NCBI GenBank assembly: GCA_019638115.1
Contig: JAHBUK010000002.1
Location: 317,867-381,866 of the forward strand
Origin: Flavobacteriales bacterium
Lineage (GTDB): Bacteria; Bacteroidota; Bacteroidia; Flavobacteriales_F; PHOS-HE28
DNA: 64,000 nucleotides
Reading direction: 5' to 3'
This document shows, piece after piece, positions 1 through 8,574 of this stretch. The notes under the pieces were generated by a model, which had not been told where the DNA came from, ran no database searches, and worked only from the letters and a program-made list of their open reading frames with translations. A program made the translations under genes and the position numbers. The first letter of the stretch is position 1. Each line of letters starts with the position of its first letter.

Positions 1-314
1 AGGGCTTTTTTCACGGCATCCTCGGTGGCCATGGTGCTCTCACAGTACATCTTGGTGCTGGCCAAGGAGGGGAAGCTCAGCTTGGTGCCTTCCATGGAGT
101 ACCCACCCATCAGGCGGTTGCATCCTCCGAAGCCTTGCACTTGCTCACCGGCCAATTGCAGCCAGGGCATTTCCACGCCCTCGGGCATTTTCACGGCCTC
201 ACCGGCCACGCTTTGGAACACCCACTTCTTGTCCGCGAGAGAAGCTGCTTGATTCACGCATTTGGTCGCGCTCAGGGTGAGCAGCAGTGTTAGTGCGATG
301 GCGTAGTGTTTCAT
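1..314 (-). CDS. META/HslJ-like lipoprotein, C-terminus outside window
   Basis: Reading leftward from the ATG at 314 gives a protein starting MKHYAIALTLLLTLSATKC, a signal peptide that may end in a lipobox cysteine. The mature part follows the META/HslJ pattern: an early 'KKWVFQSVAGEAV' strand, then 'GFGGCNRLMGGY' and 'STKMYCES', where the GCN and M.C motifs are the family hallmarks. HslJ-type proteins are small envelope proteins linked to heat-shock or novobiocin tolerance in enterobacteria; the role here is unknown. The gene runs off the left edge after about 104 codons. It is 44 bp downstream of dnaN on the same strand. Confidence 0.8.
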   Translation of the reverse strand, partial: MKHYAIALTLLLTLSATKCVNQAASLADKKWVFQSVAGEAVKMPEGVEMPWLQLAGEQVQGFGGCNRLMGGYSMEGTKLSFPSLASTKMYCESTMATEDAVKKA

Positions 315-358
315 GGCCGATCAGGATTTCCGCAGCACTGGCAAGCGTCGGGCCAAGC

Positions 359-1480
359 TTAGTTGTTCAGCATCACGGGCATCACCAGCATCAGCACGTC
401 CTCGCCCACCTCGCCAGCCTCGCCGGGCAGCAGGATACCGGCGCGGTTGGGCGCGCTCATCTCCAGTATCACATGCTCGGTGTTCAGGTTGTTGAGCATG
501 TCCATGATGAAGCGGGAGTTGAAGCCGATGGTGATCTCCTCGCCCTCGTAGCTACAGGTGAGCTTCTCGTTGGCCTCGTTGGCGAAATCCAGGTCCTCCG
601 CGCTGATGGTGAGCTGGCTGCCGTTGATGTGCAGGCGCACCTGGTGCGTGGTCTTGTTGGCGAAGATGCTCACGCGCCGGATGGAGCTCAGAAAGGTGGC
701 CCGGTCGATGGTGAGCTTGTTCGGGTTGGTCTTGGGGATGACGGCCTCGTAGTTGGGGTACTTGCCATCGATCAGGCGGCACACCACCACGGTGTTGTCG
801 AAGCGGAACGCGGCGTTGTTCTCGTTGAATTCCACCGAAACATCCGCGTTGGTACCGGCGAGCGTTGCTTTCAGCAGGTTCAGCGGCTTTTTGGGCACAA
901 TGAAGCTGGCCGTGCGGGGTGCCTGTATGTCGGTCCGCTTGTAGCGCACCAGCTTGTGCGCATCGGTGGCCACGAAGCGCACATCCTCTTCGGTGAGTTC
1001 GAAGAAGATACCGCTCATAACGGGGCGCAGATCATCGTTGCCGGTGGCGAAGATGGTCTTGTTGATGGCAGTGGCCAGAATACCGGCGGGCATGGACAGG
1101 CTGGTGGAATCCTCCAGCACGGGGCTTTTGGGGAATTCGGCACCGTTGAAGCCGGTCATCTTGTACTTGCCCTGATCGCTGTTGATCTCCACGCCATGGT
1201 GCTTGCCATCCACGCTGAAGGTGAGTGGCTGTTCGGGGAAGGCCTTCAGGGTATCGAGCAGGATACGCGCCGGAATGGCCACGCTGCCCTTGTCCTTGGC
1301 CTCCACGGCCATGGTGGCGGTAATGGTGGTCTCCAAGTCGCTTGCCGTAAGGGTAAGCTGCTTGTTGTCGATCTCGAACAGGAAGTTGTCCAGGATGGGC
1401 AGGGTGTTGCTGCTGGCGAGCACACCTTGGAGGAGTTGGAGTTGCTTGAGCAGCGCAGTGCTCGAAACGATGAATTTCAT
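359..1480 (-). CDS. dnaN: DNA polymerase III subunit beta (sliding clamp)
   Basis: The 373-residue product has the normal clamp length and starts MKFIVSSTALLKQLQLLQGV, the classic beta-clamp N-terminus. Other family motifs include 'TLPILDNFLFEI', 'LRPVMSGIFFEL', 'DAHKLVRYKR' and 'DGKYPNYEAVIPK', and the C-terminus ends in the hydrophobic-pocket segment 'LVMPVMLNN'. The clamp is a homodimeric ring that tethers polymerase III to DNA. A good -7 element lies 29 bp upstream. The gldG/gldF genes follow on the same strand. dnaA lies about 60 kb away, so the common dnaA-dnaN pair is split. Confidence 0.98.
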   Translation of the reverse strand: MKFIVSSTALLKQLQLLQGVLASSNTLPILDNFLFEIDNKQLTLTASDLETTITATMAVEAKDKGSVAIPARILLDTLKAFPEQPLTFSVDGKHHGVEINSDQGKYKMTGFNGAEFPKSPVLEDSTSLSMPAGILATAINKTIFATGNDDLRPVMSGIFFELTEEDVRFVATDAHKLVRYKRTDIQAPRTASFIVPKKPLNLLKATLAGTNADVSVEFNENNAAFRFDNTVVVCRLIDGKYPNYEAVIPKTNPNKLTIDRATFLSSIRRVSIFANKTTHQVRLHINGSQLTISAEDLDFANEANEKLTCSYEGEEITIGFNSRFIMDMLNNLNTEHVILEMSAPNRAGILLPGEAGEVGEDVLMLVMPVMLNN

Positions 1481-1508
1481 CGGTCAGATAAGGCGTTTAT
1501 GAGGATGG

Positions 1509-1516
1509 CAAAGGTA
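1509..1516 (-). promoter_or_regulatory. dnaN promoter -7 element
   Basis: On the minus strand this reads TACCTTTG, an exact match to the Bacteroidota -7 consensus TAnnTTTG. It sits 28 nt before the dnaN ATG, giving a short leader of roughly 20 nt. Confidence 0.6.
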
Positions 1517-1545
1517 GCCGGGTGCCAAGGCCGATAGGGGCCATG

Positions 1546-1574
1546 TTATCAACACCAAGGGGCGTTTTTCCACA
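1546..1574. promoter_or_regulatory. Two DnaA-box-like 9-mers upstream of dnaN
   Basis: TTATCAACA (1546-1554, one mismatch to TTATCCACA) and TTTTCCACA (1566-1574, matches TTWTNCACA) lie 20 bp apart just above the dnaN promoter. They could be sites for DnaA control of dnaN or part of an origin. Two boxes alone do not prove either. Confidence 0.35.
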
Positions 1575-1628
1575 CCCTGAGCATGCCCGACCATCATTCC
1601 GCAGACATCCACGTGCATTGGGGCCTCA

Positions 1629-1812
1629 ACAACTCACAACCACCTCCTCAACCTCCTCAACCTCCTCAACCTCCTCAACCTCATCAACCCCTCCACCTCC
1701 TCAACCTCCTCAACCTCCTCAACCTCATCAACCTCATCAACCCCTCAACCCCTCAACCGCTCAACCCCTCAACCGCTCAACCCCTCAACCCCTCAACCAC
1801 CCTAACACCCCC
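1629..1812. repeat. CCTCCTCAA / CCCCTCAA tandem low-complexity array
   Basis: About 180 bp of tandem short units: first 9-bp copies of CCTCCTCAA with CCTCATCAA variants, then 8-bp copies of CCCCTCAA and CCGCTCAA, ending in a C-rich tract. It fills the gap between the dnaN promoter region and the end of the DUF4340 gene. The reading frames through it are only low-complexity Pro/Ser/Gln/Leu and are not genes. Confidence 0.85.
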
Positions 1813-1838
1813 CCAACCACCCTCCCCCCCCCCAACCA

Positions 1839-2864
1839 TCATCGCCGAAAGTTGACCACCGGCTGCAGCACCCGGTCGAACATCTGCCGCTGAACGGTGA
1901 CCAGCAGCGTGTCCTGCACCAGGGCATGCATCCGCACCTTGTCGTTCTCCTGCAAGTGGGCGTCTGCCGCGGTGAGGTCTCCCTCGTAGGGCTTGTACCA
2001 GAACTTGGCGTTCTGCTCCGTTCCATCGCGGTGTATCACACGCAACACATGGGCGGGCTGTGCTTTGAACAAGGAATCGCGCTGTTCGGGCTTCAACTCG
2101 CGGTCGATGTACTCGAAGTTCATCTGCTGGAAGGTGAGCAGGGATGCCTTCACCAACAGGGTGTCGAACGGAATGTCCTGGCCTTTCGCATCCAGCAGGC
2201 GCACGGTGCTGCGGTCCACTTGCTCCATGCGGTAGTTCACCTGTGGCACGGCCGGGTTGCTCACTTCCACCGCGGCCAGGTCGTACATGTCCTTGAACTG
2301 GAAAACCACGGAACTGCGCCACTCGTCGAGGTTGGCGTGGAAACGGGTGCTGAGTATGCCGGTGAATCCGCTCATGTTCAATACGTAGGGTACACTGCTG
2401 CGACCGATGCCGGGTTTCTCAAGCAGCATGTAGGTGCCGAAGTGGTCCTTGGTCCCGTGCCCCACGAGCCACACCTTGCTGGGCTTCTTTCCCCCTTCGT
2501 AGATCTCCACGCGCTTGGCATTGGAGGACATCACGCGCAACACATTGGATTCCATGCTCTTGGGCACCGGAGAGCGAACTTCCACACGCAAAAAGGTCTT
2601 CAGCAGGAGGTTGATGTAGTCCTGCTTGGCGGTGTACAGCTCGTTTCCACGGACCACTTGCCATCCATTGGCGGTGCGGCGCAGGTCCACCAACTTGCCA
2701 TCGGTCTCTGCAATGAAGATGCGATCCACCTTGCTGGTATCGGGTACCATGAAATCGCTGAGCGGACGGTCGAGGGTACTGGTACCACGCTGGCCGCCAA
2801 GCCACCAAGCGATGGACCCCAGGGCGATGAGAATGACAATGAGGAGAAGCAGGCGTTTGTTCAT
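1839..2864 (-). CDS. DUF4340 domain-containing protein
   Basis: A 341-residue protein with one N-terminal membrane anchor (residues 4-23, followed by 'AWWLGGQRG') and an extracytoplasmic region. The 'DKIFI'-like strand (DRIFIAETDGKLVDLRR), 'NGWQVVRGNELYT' and the mid-protein 'KVWLVG' fit the DUF4340 family. Such genes regularly sit next to gldG-type ABC transporter auxiliary genes, and here the ATG is 6 bp after the gldG stop on the same strand. A role as an accessory envelope component of that transporter is inferred from context; no biochemical function is established. Confidence 0.85.
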   Translation of the reverse strand: MNKRLLLLIVILIALGSIAWWLGGQRGTSTLDRPLSDFMVPDTSKVDRIFIAETDGKLVDLRRTANGWQVVRGNELYTAKQDYINLLLKTFLRVEVRSPVPKSMESNVLRVMSSNAKRVEIYEGGKKPSKVWLVGHGTKDHFGTYMLLEKPGIGRSSVPYVLNMSGFTGILSTRFHANLDEWRSSVVFQFKDMYDLAAVEVSNPAVPQVNYRMEQVDRSTVRLLDAKGQDIPFDTLLVKASLLTFQQMNFEYIDRELKPEQRDSLFKAQPAHVLRVIHRDGTEQNAKFWYKPYEGDLTAADAHLQENDKVRMHALVQDTLLVTVQRQMFDRVLQPVVNFRR

Positions 2865-2870
2865 GGTTCT

Positions 2871-4643
2871 TCAGGCTTTTCCTGTGGCCGGTGCACGGTT
2901 GGCGCGCACGCGCAACAGGTGGAAGAGAAGGCCGGCAAGCAGACTGAGCAGGATGGGCACCACCGTGTTCACTACCTGCCAGTAGCGGCGTTCGTCCTCT
3001 ATGCGTTTGGAGTCCAGCAGCCGCAAGCTGATGGCCCGCGAGCGAATGCTGATCAAGCCCTGGTCGTCCAGCAGGTAGTTCATGGCATTGATGATGAACT
3101 CCCGGTTGCCGTAGCGCTTCGCATTGGAGTAGCGGTCCCAGCCCAGCGGGAAGTACACGCCCTTGGCGGGATCGATGCGGTTCTCGATCACGTCGCCATC
3201 ACTGATCACCAACTGGGCGGTCTTGGTGCCCTGTTCGCGGTAGCCCACTTCGGGGTCGTTGGTGAAATCGGCCGGCAGGCGATCGATAAAGGCGGAAGTG
3301 AAGGGGCCCTCAAGCAGCACGGCCACGGGCATGTACGGTGTGCTGTTCCGCTCAAAGCCCATCTCCATTTTGGTGATGTTCAGGCTGATGCGCACCGGGT
3401 TGCGCATGGAGCGTGAGTAGGGCGATGTGGTGAGCAGCACGGTCTTGCGGATCTCGTCGCTGCCCAGGGTGTCCAAGCTGCTAACGAAGCGGGTGTGCAC
3501 CGGGTCGATGTTGGCAACGATCGGGTGGTTGCTCTGTGGCACCAGAATGGGCTCGAAGTACCAAGGCAGGAGCTCGCGTTTGCGCTGCCCGCCATAAGGC
3601 TCGGTCATGATCTCTATGGGCGCACAGCTCATGTCCAACACCAGGTCCTTGTTCACCCGCACGCCATAAGCGGCCAACTGGTTGTCGAGCCCAAGATCAC
3701 GGGGAAGCGCCATGGAGAACTGCTTCACGCGCAAGCTGTCCAGATAGGGGTTCATGGCATCCAGCAGCCACAGCACCTTGCCGCCGTTCATCACGAACTG
3801 GTCCACCACATAGCGGTCCTGTTGGGAGAAGGTGCTGTCCGGCTTGGCAATGATGAGCGCATCGTACTCGTTGGCGCGGTACTTCATGCCATCCACGCGC
3901 TTGCTCAGGGCGTCGATCCGCCCATCGATCCGCACCCGGCTCACCTCGTATTGCTCGCCCAGTACGGTGGTGGCGTCCATCACCAGCATGGGGGGCAGTT
4001 CGCCATGCCCTTCCAGGAAGGCCACTTTGGACTTGCGCGTTGAGATGGCCTGGCGAATGGCGCTGGAGAACTCATACTCCAGGTTGTTCACCGATCGGTT
4101 GATGATCTCCGGATCGCTGGCGCCGTATTGTGAGCGCAGCAGTTGCACGGGCACCGTCTTTTCGCGGTAGGTGATCAGTGCACCGGGAAAGATGATCAGC
4201 TCGGTGTGTGCGCCCTTTCCTCCAAAGGTGAGGCTGCTGTAGCTCAGCCCTTGGTCCTGCAGTTGTTGGTACACGTCGTTGCGCGTCTTTTCATCGGCAC
4301 TGGCGCTGGGGTCTATGAAGGTGTACTGGATATGCTCTGCTTGGTACACGCGCATCTCGTCCAGCAGATCGCGCGTGGCCTGCGCCAGGCGTTGCAGGTC
4401 GGCGGGCAGGTCGCCGCTCAGGTAGACCTTCACGTACACGATGTCCTCCAGGTCGCGCACCAGTTCTTTGGTGGCATCGGTAAGCGTGTGCCGCTTCTCG
4501 GAAGTAAGGTCCACCCGCACGCGCAGGTACGAGCCGATCACCAGCAGCACCAGCACGATGCCAATGCCCGCGATCAGTTCCAGCAAGTTGGCCGCGCGGT
4601 TGGAGCGCTTGCCCGGCACCTTGGTGTTCTCCTTCTTGGCCAT
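2871..4643 (-). CDS. gldG: Gliding-motility ABC transporter auxiliary protein GldG
   Basis: The start at 4643 (MAKKENTKVPGKRSN) is chosen because it overlaps the gldF stop by one base (TAATG); longer upstream reading simply runs through gldF. The 590-residue product has a membrane segment at about residues 18-40, a long periplasmic ABC_transp_aux region ('VYLSGDLPADLQRL', 'KVAFLEGHGELPP') and a C-terminal membrane helix ('VVPILLSLLAGLLFHLL'). GldG works with GldF, and GldA in species that glide, as an ABC-type complex. No gldA ATPase gene lies in this window. Whether this organism glides cannot be told from here. Confidence 0.92.
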   Translation of the reverse strand: MAKKENTKVPGKRSNRAANLLELIAGIGIVLVLLVIGSYLRVRVDLTSEKRHTLTDATKELVRDLEDIVYVKVYLSGDLPADLQRLAQATRDLLDEMRVYQAEHIQYTFIDPSASADEKTRNDVYQQLQDQGLSYSSLTFGGKGAHTELIIFPGALITYREKTVPVQLLRSQYGASDPEIINRSVNNLEYEFSSAIRQAISTRKSKVAFLEGHGELPPMLVMDATTVLGEQYEVSRVRIDGRIDALSKRVDGMKYRANEYDALIIAKPDSTFSQQDRYVVDQFVMNGGKVLWLLDAMNPYLDSLRVKQFSMALPRDLGLDNQLAAYGVRVNKDLVLDMSCAPIEIMTEPYGGQRKRELLPWYFEPILVPQSNHPIVANIDPVHTRFVSSLDTLGSDEIRKTVLLTTSPYSRSMRNPVRISLNITKMEMGFERNSTPYMPVAVLLEGPFTSAFIDRLPADFTNDPEVGYREQGTKTAQLVISDGDVIENRIDPAKGVYFPLGWDRYSNAKRYGNREFIINAMNYLLDDQGLISIRSRAISLRLLDSKRIEDERRYWQVVNTVVPILLSLLAGLLFHLLRVRANRAPATGKA

Positions 4644-5368
4644 TACCAGGTGCGGCTTTGAAGGGTGGTACGGGTAAGCAGCAGGAAGATGGCGATCACG
4701 GCCAGGAAGTAGAGCACGTCGCGCAGGTCGATGATACCACGGCTCATGCTGGAGTAGTGCGCATCGATGCCGATGTTCTTGATCGGGCCTTCCAAAGCCC
4801 CCAGCGCCTCGAAGTTGGCAATGAGGTCGAAGCCGAGGTAGAGGAAGAAGCTGAGGAAGACCGCAACGAGGAAGGCCACGATCTGGCTGTCCGTAAGGGC
4901 GGAAGCGAAAATGCCGATGGCCGCGAAGCACGATGCCAGGAAAAGCAGGCCGATGTAGCTGCCCACGATGCCGCCGGTATCGAGGTTGCCTTTGGGGTCG
5001 GCCAGTTCGTGCAGACTGATCCAGTAGACCAGGGTGGGCAGCAGGGCTATCACCACCAGGAGCACGGCGGCGATGTATTTGGCCAGCACCACCTGCAGCT
5101 CGCTCAGGGGCTTGGTGAGCAGGAACTCGATGGTGCCCGTGCGGCGCTCCTCACTGAAGCTGCGCATGGTAACGGCCGGCACCAGGAAGAGGAACACCCA
5201 AGGCGCAGTGATGAAGAGCGGGGTGAGGTCGGCATAGCCGATGTCCAGCAGGTTGCCGGGGAACACCCACAGGAACAGGCCGGTGAGCAGCAGGAAGACC
5301 ACCACGGAGATGTGGCCGATCAGCGAGCCAAGAAAGCCCCGGATCTCTTTGAGGATGAGTGCCAGCAT
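4643..5368 (-). CDS. gldF: Gliding-motility ABC transporter permease GldF
   Basis: A 241-residue polytopic protein with six clear hydrophobic stretches and the ABC-2 permease signature 'MRSFSEERRTGTIEFLLTKPLS' region at about residues 68-88, which is diagnostic for this permease type. It is the inner-membrane partner of GldG, with which it overlaps by one base, and is first in the gldF-gldG-DUF4340 unit. A TATCTTCG motif at 5381-5388 on the minus strand may be its -7 promoter element. Confidence 0.92.
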   Translation of the reverse strand: MLALILKEIRGFLGSLIGHISVVVFLLLTGLFLWVFPGNLLDIGYADLTPLFITAPWVFLFLVPAVTMRSFSEERRTGTIEFLLTKPLSELQVVLAKYIAAVLLVVIALLPTLVYWISLHELADPKGNLDTGGIVGSYIGLLFLASCFAAIGIFASALTDSQIVAFLVAVFLSFFLYLGFDLIANFEALGALEGPIKNIGIDAHYSSMSRGIIDLRDVLYFLAVIAIFLLLTRTTLQSRTW

Positions 5369-5380
5369 GCGGAAAGCGTG

Positions 5381-5388
5381 CGAAGATA
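5381..5388 (-). promoter_or_regulatory. gldF -7 element
   Basis: Minus-strand TATCTTCG, a TAnnTTCG variant also seen before other genes in this window, 12 nt before the gldF ATG. No clear TTG -33 box was identified. Confidence 0.4.
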
Positions 5389-5447
5389 GTTGCCGGCCAT
5401 GCGCTGGCAGGTACCGTTCCTCGGAACGGGTATGCGCTAGATGGCTT

Positions 5448-6335
5448 CTAAAACTCGATCACCATGTTCCGCTTGCGCTGCGGCTTCTTGGGGATCTTGT
5501 CCGCATCGGTGTTGCAGTAGTTGCGCACAATGAAGACGGCGTCCTTGTCTCCCAACTCGGCGCTGCGGCGCCAGTTCACGCAGGCATCGCCCTTGTTGTC
5601 CATCTTGTAGTAGCAATCCGCACGGTAGTAGTAGGCTTCGGCCAGGTCGTCCTTACCCTTGTCTATGACCTCGGTGAACTTGGCGATGGCCTCGTCGTAG
5701 CGTTCCAGGTCGAAGAGCAGCACCCCCAGGCTCATCAGTCCGCCATCTTGTTCCGGGTTGATGCGCAGGCTGGCTTCCAGGTCGGCCAGGCCGTCCTCCT
5801 CACGGAAGAGTTCGCCTTTCACCACGCCGCGCAGAAAGAGCGCATCCGCGTTGTCCTTGCGCAGTTCCAGGCTGCGGTTCAGGTCGCGCAGGGCGGCTTC
5901 ATTATTCCTGCCCAGGTAATGCGCACAGGCCCGGTTGTAGAATGGGTCCGGATCGTTGGGGGCCAGCTTGATGGCCTTGTCGCAATCCTTGATGCCTTCC
6001 TTCAGGCGGCCTTCGGTGATGTACACGGCACCGCGGCTCACATACAGGCGGGCATCGTTGGGGTCCTGCTTTTCGGCCTTGGTGTAGTCGATGATGGCGC
6101 CGTGCAGGTTCTCCTGCCGTTGCTTGATGTCGCCCCGAAGCTTGTAACCGCCCGGCACGGATCCATCCAAGGTGATGGCCGAATCCGCGTGCGCCAGTGC
6201 CGCGGTGTAGTCCTCGGCCGCATAGGCCTTGCGGGCTTTTTCCAGATGCGCCAAGGCATCGTTGGGCGAGGCGCCCGGTTGTGCGAAGAGCAGGGCAGGG
6301 GAGAAGGCGAGGGCAAGGGTAAGCGAACGCAGCAT
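5448..6335 (-). CDS. Tetratricopeptide-repeat protein, exported
   Basis: Starting at 6335 gives MLRSLTLALAFSPALLFAQ, a good signal peptide; an ATG six codons upstream is possible but adds nothing typical. The mature 270 residues are about six TPR units, for example 'AARLYVSRGAVYITEGRLKEG'-like helices, 'FYNRACAHYLGRNNEAALRDL' type repeats and 'AYYYRADCYYKMDNKGDAC'. The last unit carries two cysteines. TPR proteins act as protein-interaction scaffolds; no partner is evident. It ends 79 bp downstream of the gldF start region and appears to be its own unit. Confidence 0.85.
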   Translation of the reverse strand: MLRSLTLALAFSPALLFAQPGASPNDALAHLEKARKAYAAEDYTAALAHADSAITLDGSVPGGYKLRGDIKQRQENLHGAIIDYTKAEKQDPNDARLYVSRGAVYITEGRLKEGIKDCDKAIKLAPNDPDPFYNRACAHYLGRNNEAALRDLNRSLELRKDNADALFLRGVVKGELFREEDGLADLEASLRINPEQDGGLMSLGVLLFDLERYDEAIAKFTEVIDKGKDDLAEAYYYRADCYYKMDNKGDACVNWRRSAELGDKDAVFIVRNYCNTDADKIPKKPQRKRNMVIEF

Positions 6336-6395
6336 GGGACGAAGATCGTGCATTGGCCGGATCCCCGGAAAGGAGCGTGCCAGGATGGGAGATGC

Positions 6396-6692
6396 TTACG
6401 GCAGCAGGTGCTCCCGGTCCACCGTCCACGCTTCTGCCGGTGCCTCGAAGAGCGGCTTCACCGTTGGCCACACGGAGGCGAACACTTCGGAAAGCCGATA
6501 AGCCTCCAGGTCTGAGGCCTGTTCCCAATGGCTGTAGGTGAAGAAGATCCGCGGGTCGTTCACATCGTGCAGCAGCTCCAGATGCAGGCAGCCGGACGAA
6601 CTGCGGATGCGCGGTTTCCAGCCCTCGAAGAGTTCCTGGAAGCGTTCCACGGCATCCGGTCGGAAGGTCATTTTTACGATGCGTACCACCAT
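6396..6692 (-). CDS. Antibiotic-biosynthesis-monooxygenase (ABM) fold protein
   Basis: A 98-residue protein starting MVVRIVKMTFRPDAVERFQE. The pattern of a first strand with 'R..KM.F', then 'F...F......I....GC..LEL..D', 'FFTYSHWE' and a C-terminal 'PLFEAPAE' is typical of the small dimeric ABM/ferredoxin-like fold (YgiN and relatives). Most members are quinol or haem-related oxygenases or unassigned. The start 4 bp after the stop of the SAM hydrolase gene suggests co-transcription with it. Confidence 0.82.
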   Translation of the reverse strand: MVVRIVKMTFRPDAVERFQELFEGWKPRIRSSSGCLHLELLHDVNDPRIFFTYSHWEQASDLEAYRLSEVFASVWPTVKPLFEAPAEAWTVDREHLLP

Positions 6693-6696
6693 GTGC

Positions 6697-7506
6697 TCAG
6701 CGGGAGAGTTCACCGAAGTCGATGCGGATGGGATCTTCTTCGGAAATGCCCAGTAGCCCCGAAGCGCCGCCGCCCACCCCAACGGCGCCCTTGTTCACGG
6801 CCACTTCAAGCAAGCCATTGGATCCGAAGAAGGCCACACGTTCGCCCTGGGGCACATCATCATAGGTGGTATGCAGCCGTGTAATGTCGTCCTGCCGCCT
6901 GCCGAAGCTGAGGCGGAAGTTGCGGCCAGCCCCCACGTGATCGAAGAGCTGGCGGCGTACGTTGGTCACCAGGTTGCCATAGGAGTCCACATAGACCACC
7001 TTGGCGCGGATGCTGTTGCTGTCCACCGCCGGTTGGAAACCGATCTGCTCGCGGATGCCTGCCACGCGCCTACCGATCACATCGGGCGTGCCACCGCGCG
7101 CCAAGTGCGTGGCCACCTTCACGAAAACGCTCTTGGTGGTGAAGACCGCGTGGTCGGCATCGAGCTTCATGGTCAGTTCGAAGGCCTCGTGCGGTTTGCC
7201 GTCGAAGAGCAGGGAGAAGATGCCGTTGTCCGCACCGATGAAATAATGCCCATCATGGCGCACCACCATGTGCGGGGTGCGTGGGTCGGCCTCGGGATTC
7301 ACGCCGATGATGTGGATGGTGCCGCGCGGGAATTCCGGGTAGGCATTGCGCAGCACGAAAGCCGCCTGGGCGTTGCTGAAAGGCCTTATGCCGTGGCTGA
7401 TGTCCACGATGTTGGCCTCCGGATGCTGCGTTAGTATGGCACCCTTCACGGCGGCCACATAATGGTCCCGCAGACCCATATCGGTGGTAAGGGTGATGAT
7501 GGCCAT
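6697..7506 (-). CDS. SAM hydroxide adenosyltransferase (DUF62 family)
   Basis: The start at 7506 (MAIITLTTDMGLRDHYVAAV) reproduces the family N-terminus, with the conserved 'TTD.G..D.YV...KG' motif. 'VDISHGI', 'IGVNPEAD', 'IGADNGIFS' and 'YVDSYGNLVTN' follow. The protein is 269 residues, normal for the group. Members hydrolyse S-adenosylmethionine to adenosine and methionine, using water where the fluorinase and chlorinase relatives use halide. It is divergent from phoH, with a 78-bp intergenic region carrying the phoH promoter motif. Confidence 0.88.
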   Translation of the reverse strand: MAIITLTTDMGLRDHYVAAVKGAILTQHPEANIVDISHGIRPFSNAQAAFVLRNAYPEFPRGTIHIIGVNPEADPRTPHMVVRHDGHYFIGADNGIFSLLFDGKPHEAFELTMKLDADHAVFTTKSVFVKVATHLARGGTPDVIGRRVAGIREQIGFQPAVDSNSIRAKVVYVDSYGNLVTNVRRQLFDHVGAGRNFRLSFGRRQDDITRLHTTYDDVPQGERVAFFGSNGLLEVAVNKGAVGVGGGASGLLGISEEDPIRIDFGELSR

Positions 7507-7535
7507 GGTGCAGGTGGGGAACCGAAGGCAAGGGC

Positions 7536-7543
7536 TACCTTCG
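7536..7543 (+). promoter_or_regulatory. phoH -7 element
   Basis: TACCTTCG, the same variant seen before the NTP-pyrophosphohydrolase gene (49598) and the small-RNA candidate (28795). It lies 41 nt before the phoH ATG. Confidence 0.45.
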
Positions 7544-7584
7544 GCGCTCAAAATTATCCCCATGGTCCAAGCCCATCCGGGGAA

Positions 7585-8550
7585 ATGTTTCAACAACCCG
7601 AAGTTGCTTTGCTCGAGAAGCTGATCACCATAACGGGCGTGGACCCCTTGGACGTGCTGGGTGCCAACGATGCGAACCTCCGCCTGATCCGCCCACACTT
7701 TCCCAAACTCAACCTGGTGGCCCGTGGCGATACGCTGAAGATCACCGGTACCGAGGTGGACATCGCCCAGTTCGAGGAACGCTTCAATGAGCTGGTGGCC
7801 CACGTGGCCCGCTACAACGAGCTGCCACGCAAAGTGCTGGACGACATCATGGGCACCGGCGGCAGTGGCGATGCCGGCGATGGCGATGTGCTCGTTTACG
7901 GAAATGCCGGCCTGCGCGTAAAGGCCCGCACTCCCAATCAGCAGCGCTTGGTGGAGGCCGTGGCTGCCAGCGACATGGTCTTCGCCATCGGTCCCGCAGG
8001 CACGGGCAAGACCTACACCGCCGTGGCCCTGGCCGTGAAGGCGCTGAAGGAGCGCAAGGTGCGCCGCATCATCCTCACCCGCCCAGCTGTGGAGGCCGGC
8101 GAGAACCTGGGCTTCCTGCCCGGCGACCTGCGCGAGAAGCTCGATCCCTACCTGCAACCGCTCTACGATGCGCTGAAGGACATGATCCCTGCATCACGCT
8201 TGGCCGAGCACCTCGATGAAGGGGTGATCCAGATCGCCCCGCTCGCCTTCATGCGCGGCCGCACCTTGGACCACGCCTTCGTGATCCTCGATGAGGCCCA
8301 GAACGCCACGTTGCCCCAGCTCAAGATGTTCCTCACCCGCATGGGGCGCAACGCCAAATTCGTCATCACCGGCGACGTTACCCAGGTGGACCTGCCCGAG
8401 CGCATGCCCAGCGGCCTGATGCCTGCCGTGAGCATGCTGCGGGATGTGGAAGGCATCACCGTCATCGAACTCACCGAGAAGGACGTCATCCGCCACGAAC
8501 TCGTTACCCGTGTGTTGGGTGCTTTCCGGAAGCTGGAGGAGCGGGGATGA
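7585..8550 (+). CDS. phoH: PhoH family ATPase
   Basis: The ATG at 7585 (MFQQPEVALLEKL) is chosen because upstream codons overlap the divergent SAM hydrolase gene. The 321-residue protein has a small N-terminal domain (about 1-110) and a PhoH P-loop domain with Walker A 'GPAGTGKTY' (near 138), 'TRPAVEAGE.LGFLPGDL' and Walker B 'VILDEAQN', then 'GD.TQVDLP'. PhoH proteins are cytoplasmic nucleotide-binding proteins resembling helicases, linked to RNA metabolism. In Bacteroidota phoH is often followed by purC, as here, though a 240-bp repeat-bearing spacer separates them. Confidence 0.95.
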   Translation: MFQQPEVALLEKLITITGVDPLDVLGANDANLRLIRPHFPKLNLVARGDTLKITGTEVDIAQFEERFNELVAHVARYNELPRKVLDDIMGTGGSGDAGDGDVLVYGNAGLRVKARTPNQQRLVEAVAASDMVFAIGPAGTGKTYTAVALAVKALKERKVRRIILTRPAVEAGENLGFLPGDLREKLDPYLQPLYDALKDMIPASRLAEHLDEGVIQIAPLAFMRGRTLDHAFVILDEAQNATLPQLKMFLTRMGRNAKFVITGDVTQVDLPERMPSGLMPAVSMLRDVEGITVIELTEKDVIRHELVTRVLGAFRKLEERG

Positions 8551-8574
8551 AAGCGCAGGGGGCGTTGTCAGTTC

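Noticed and set aside
287-1537. Long plus-strand frame of 416 residues across dnaN
   Set aside because: It is the antisense shadow of the strongly conserved dnaN; its composition is His/Gly/Val-rich and resembles no protein.
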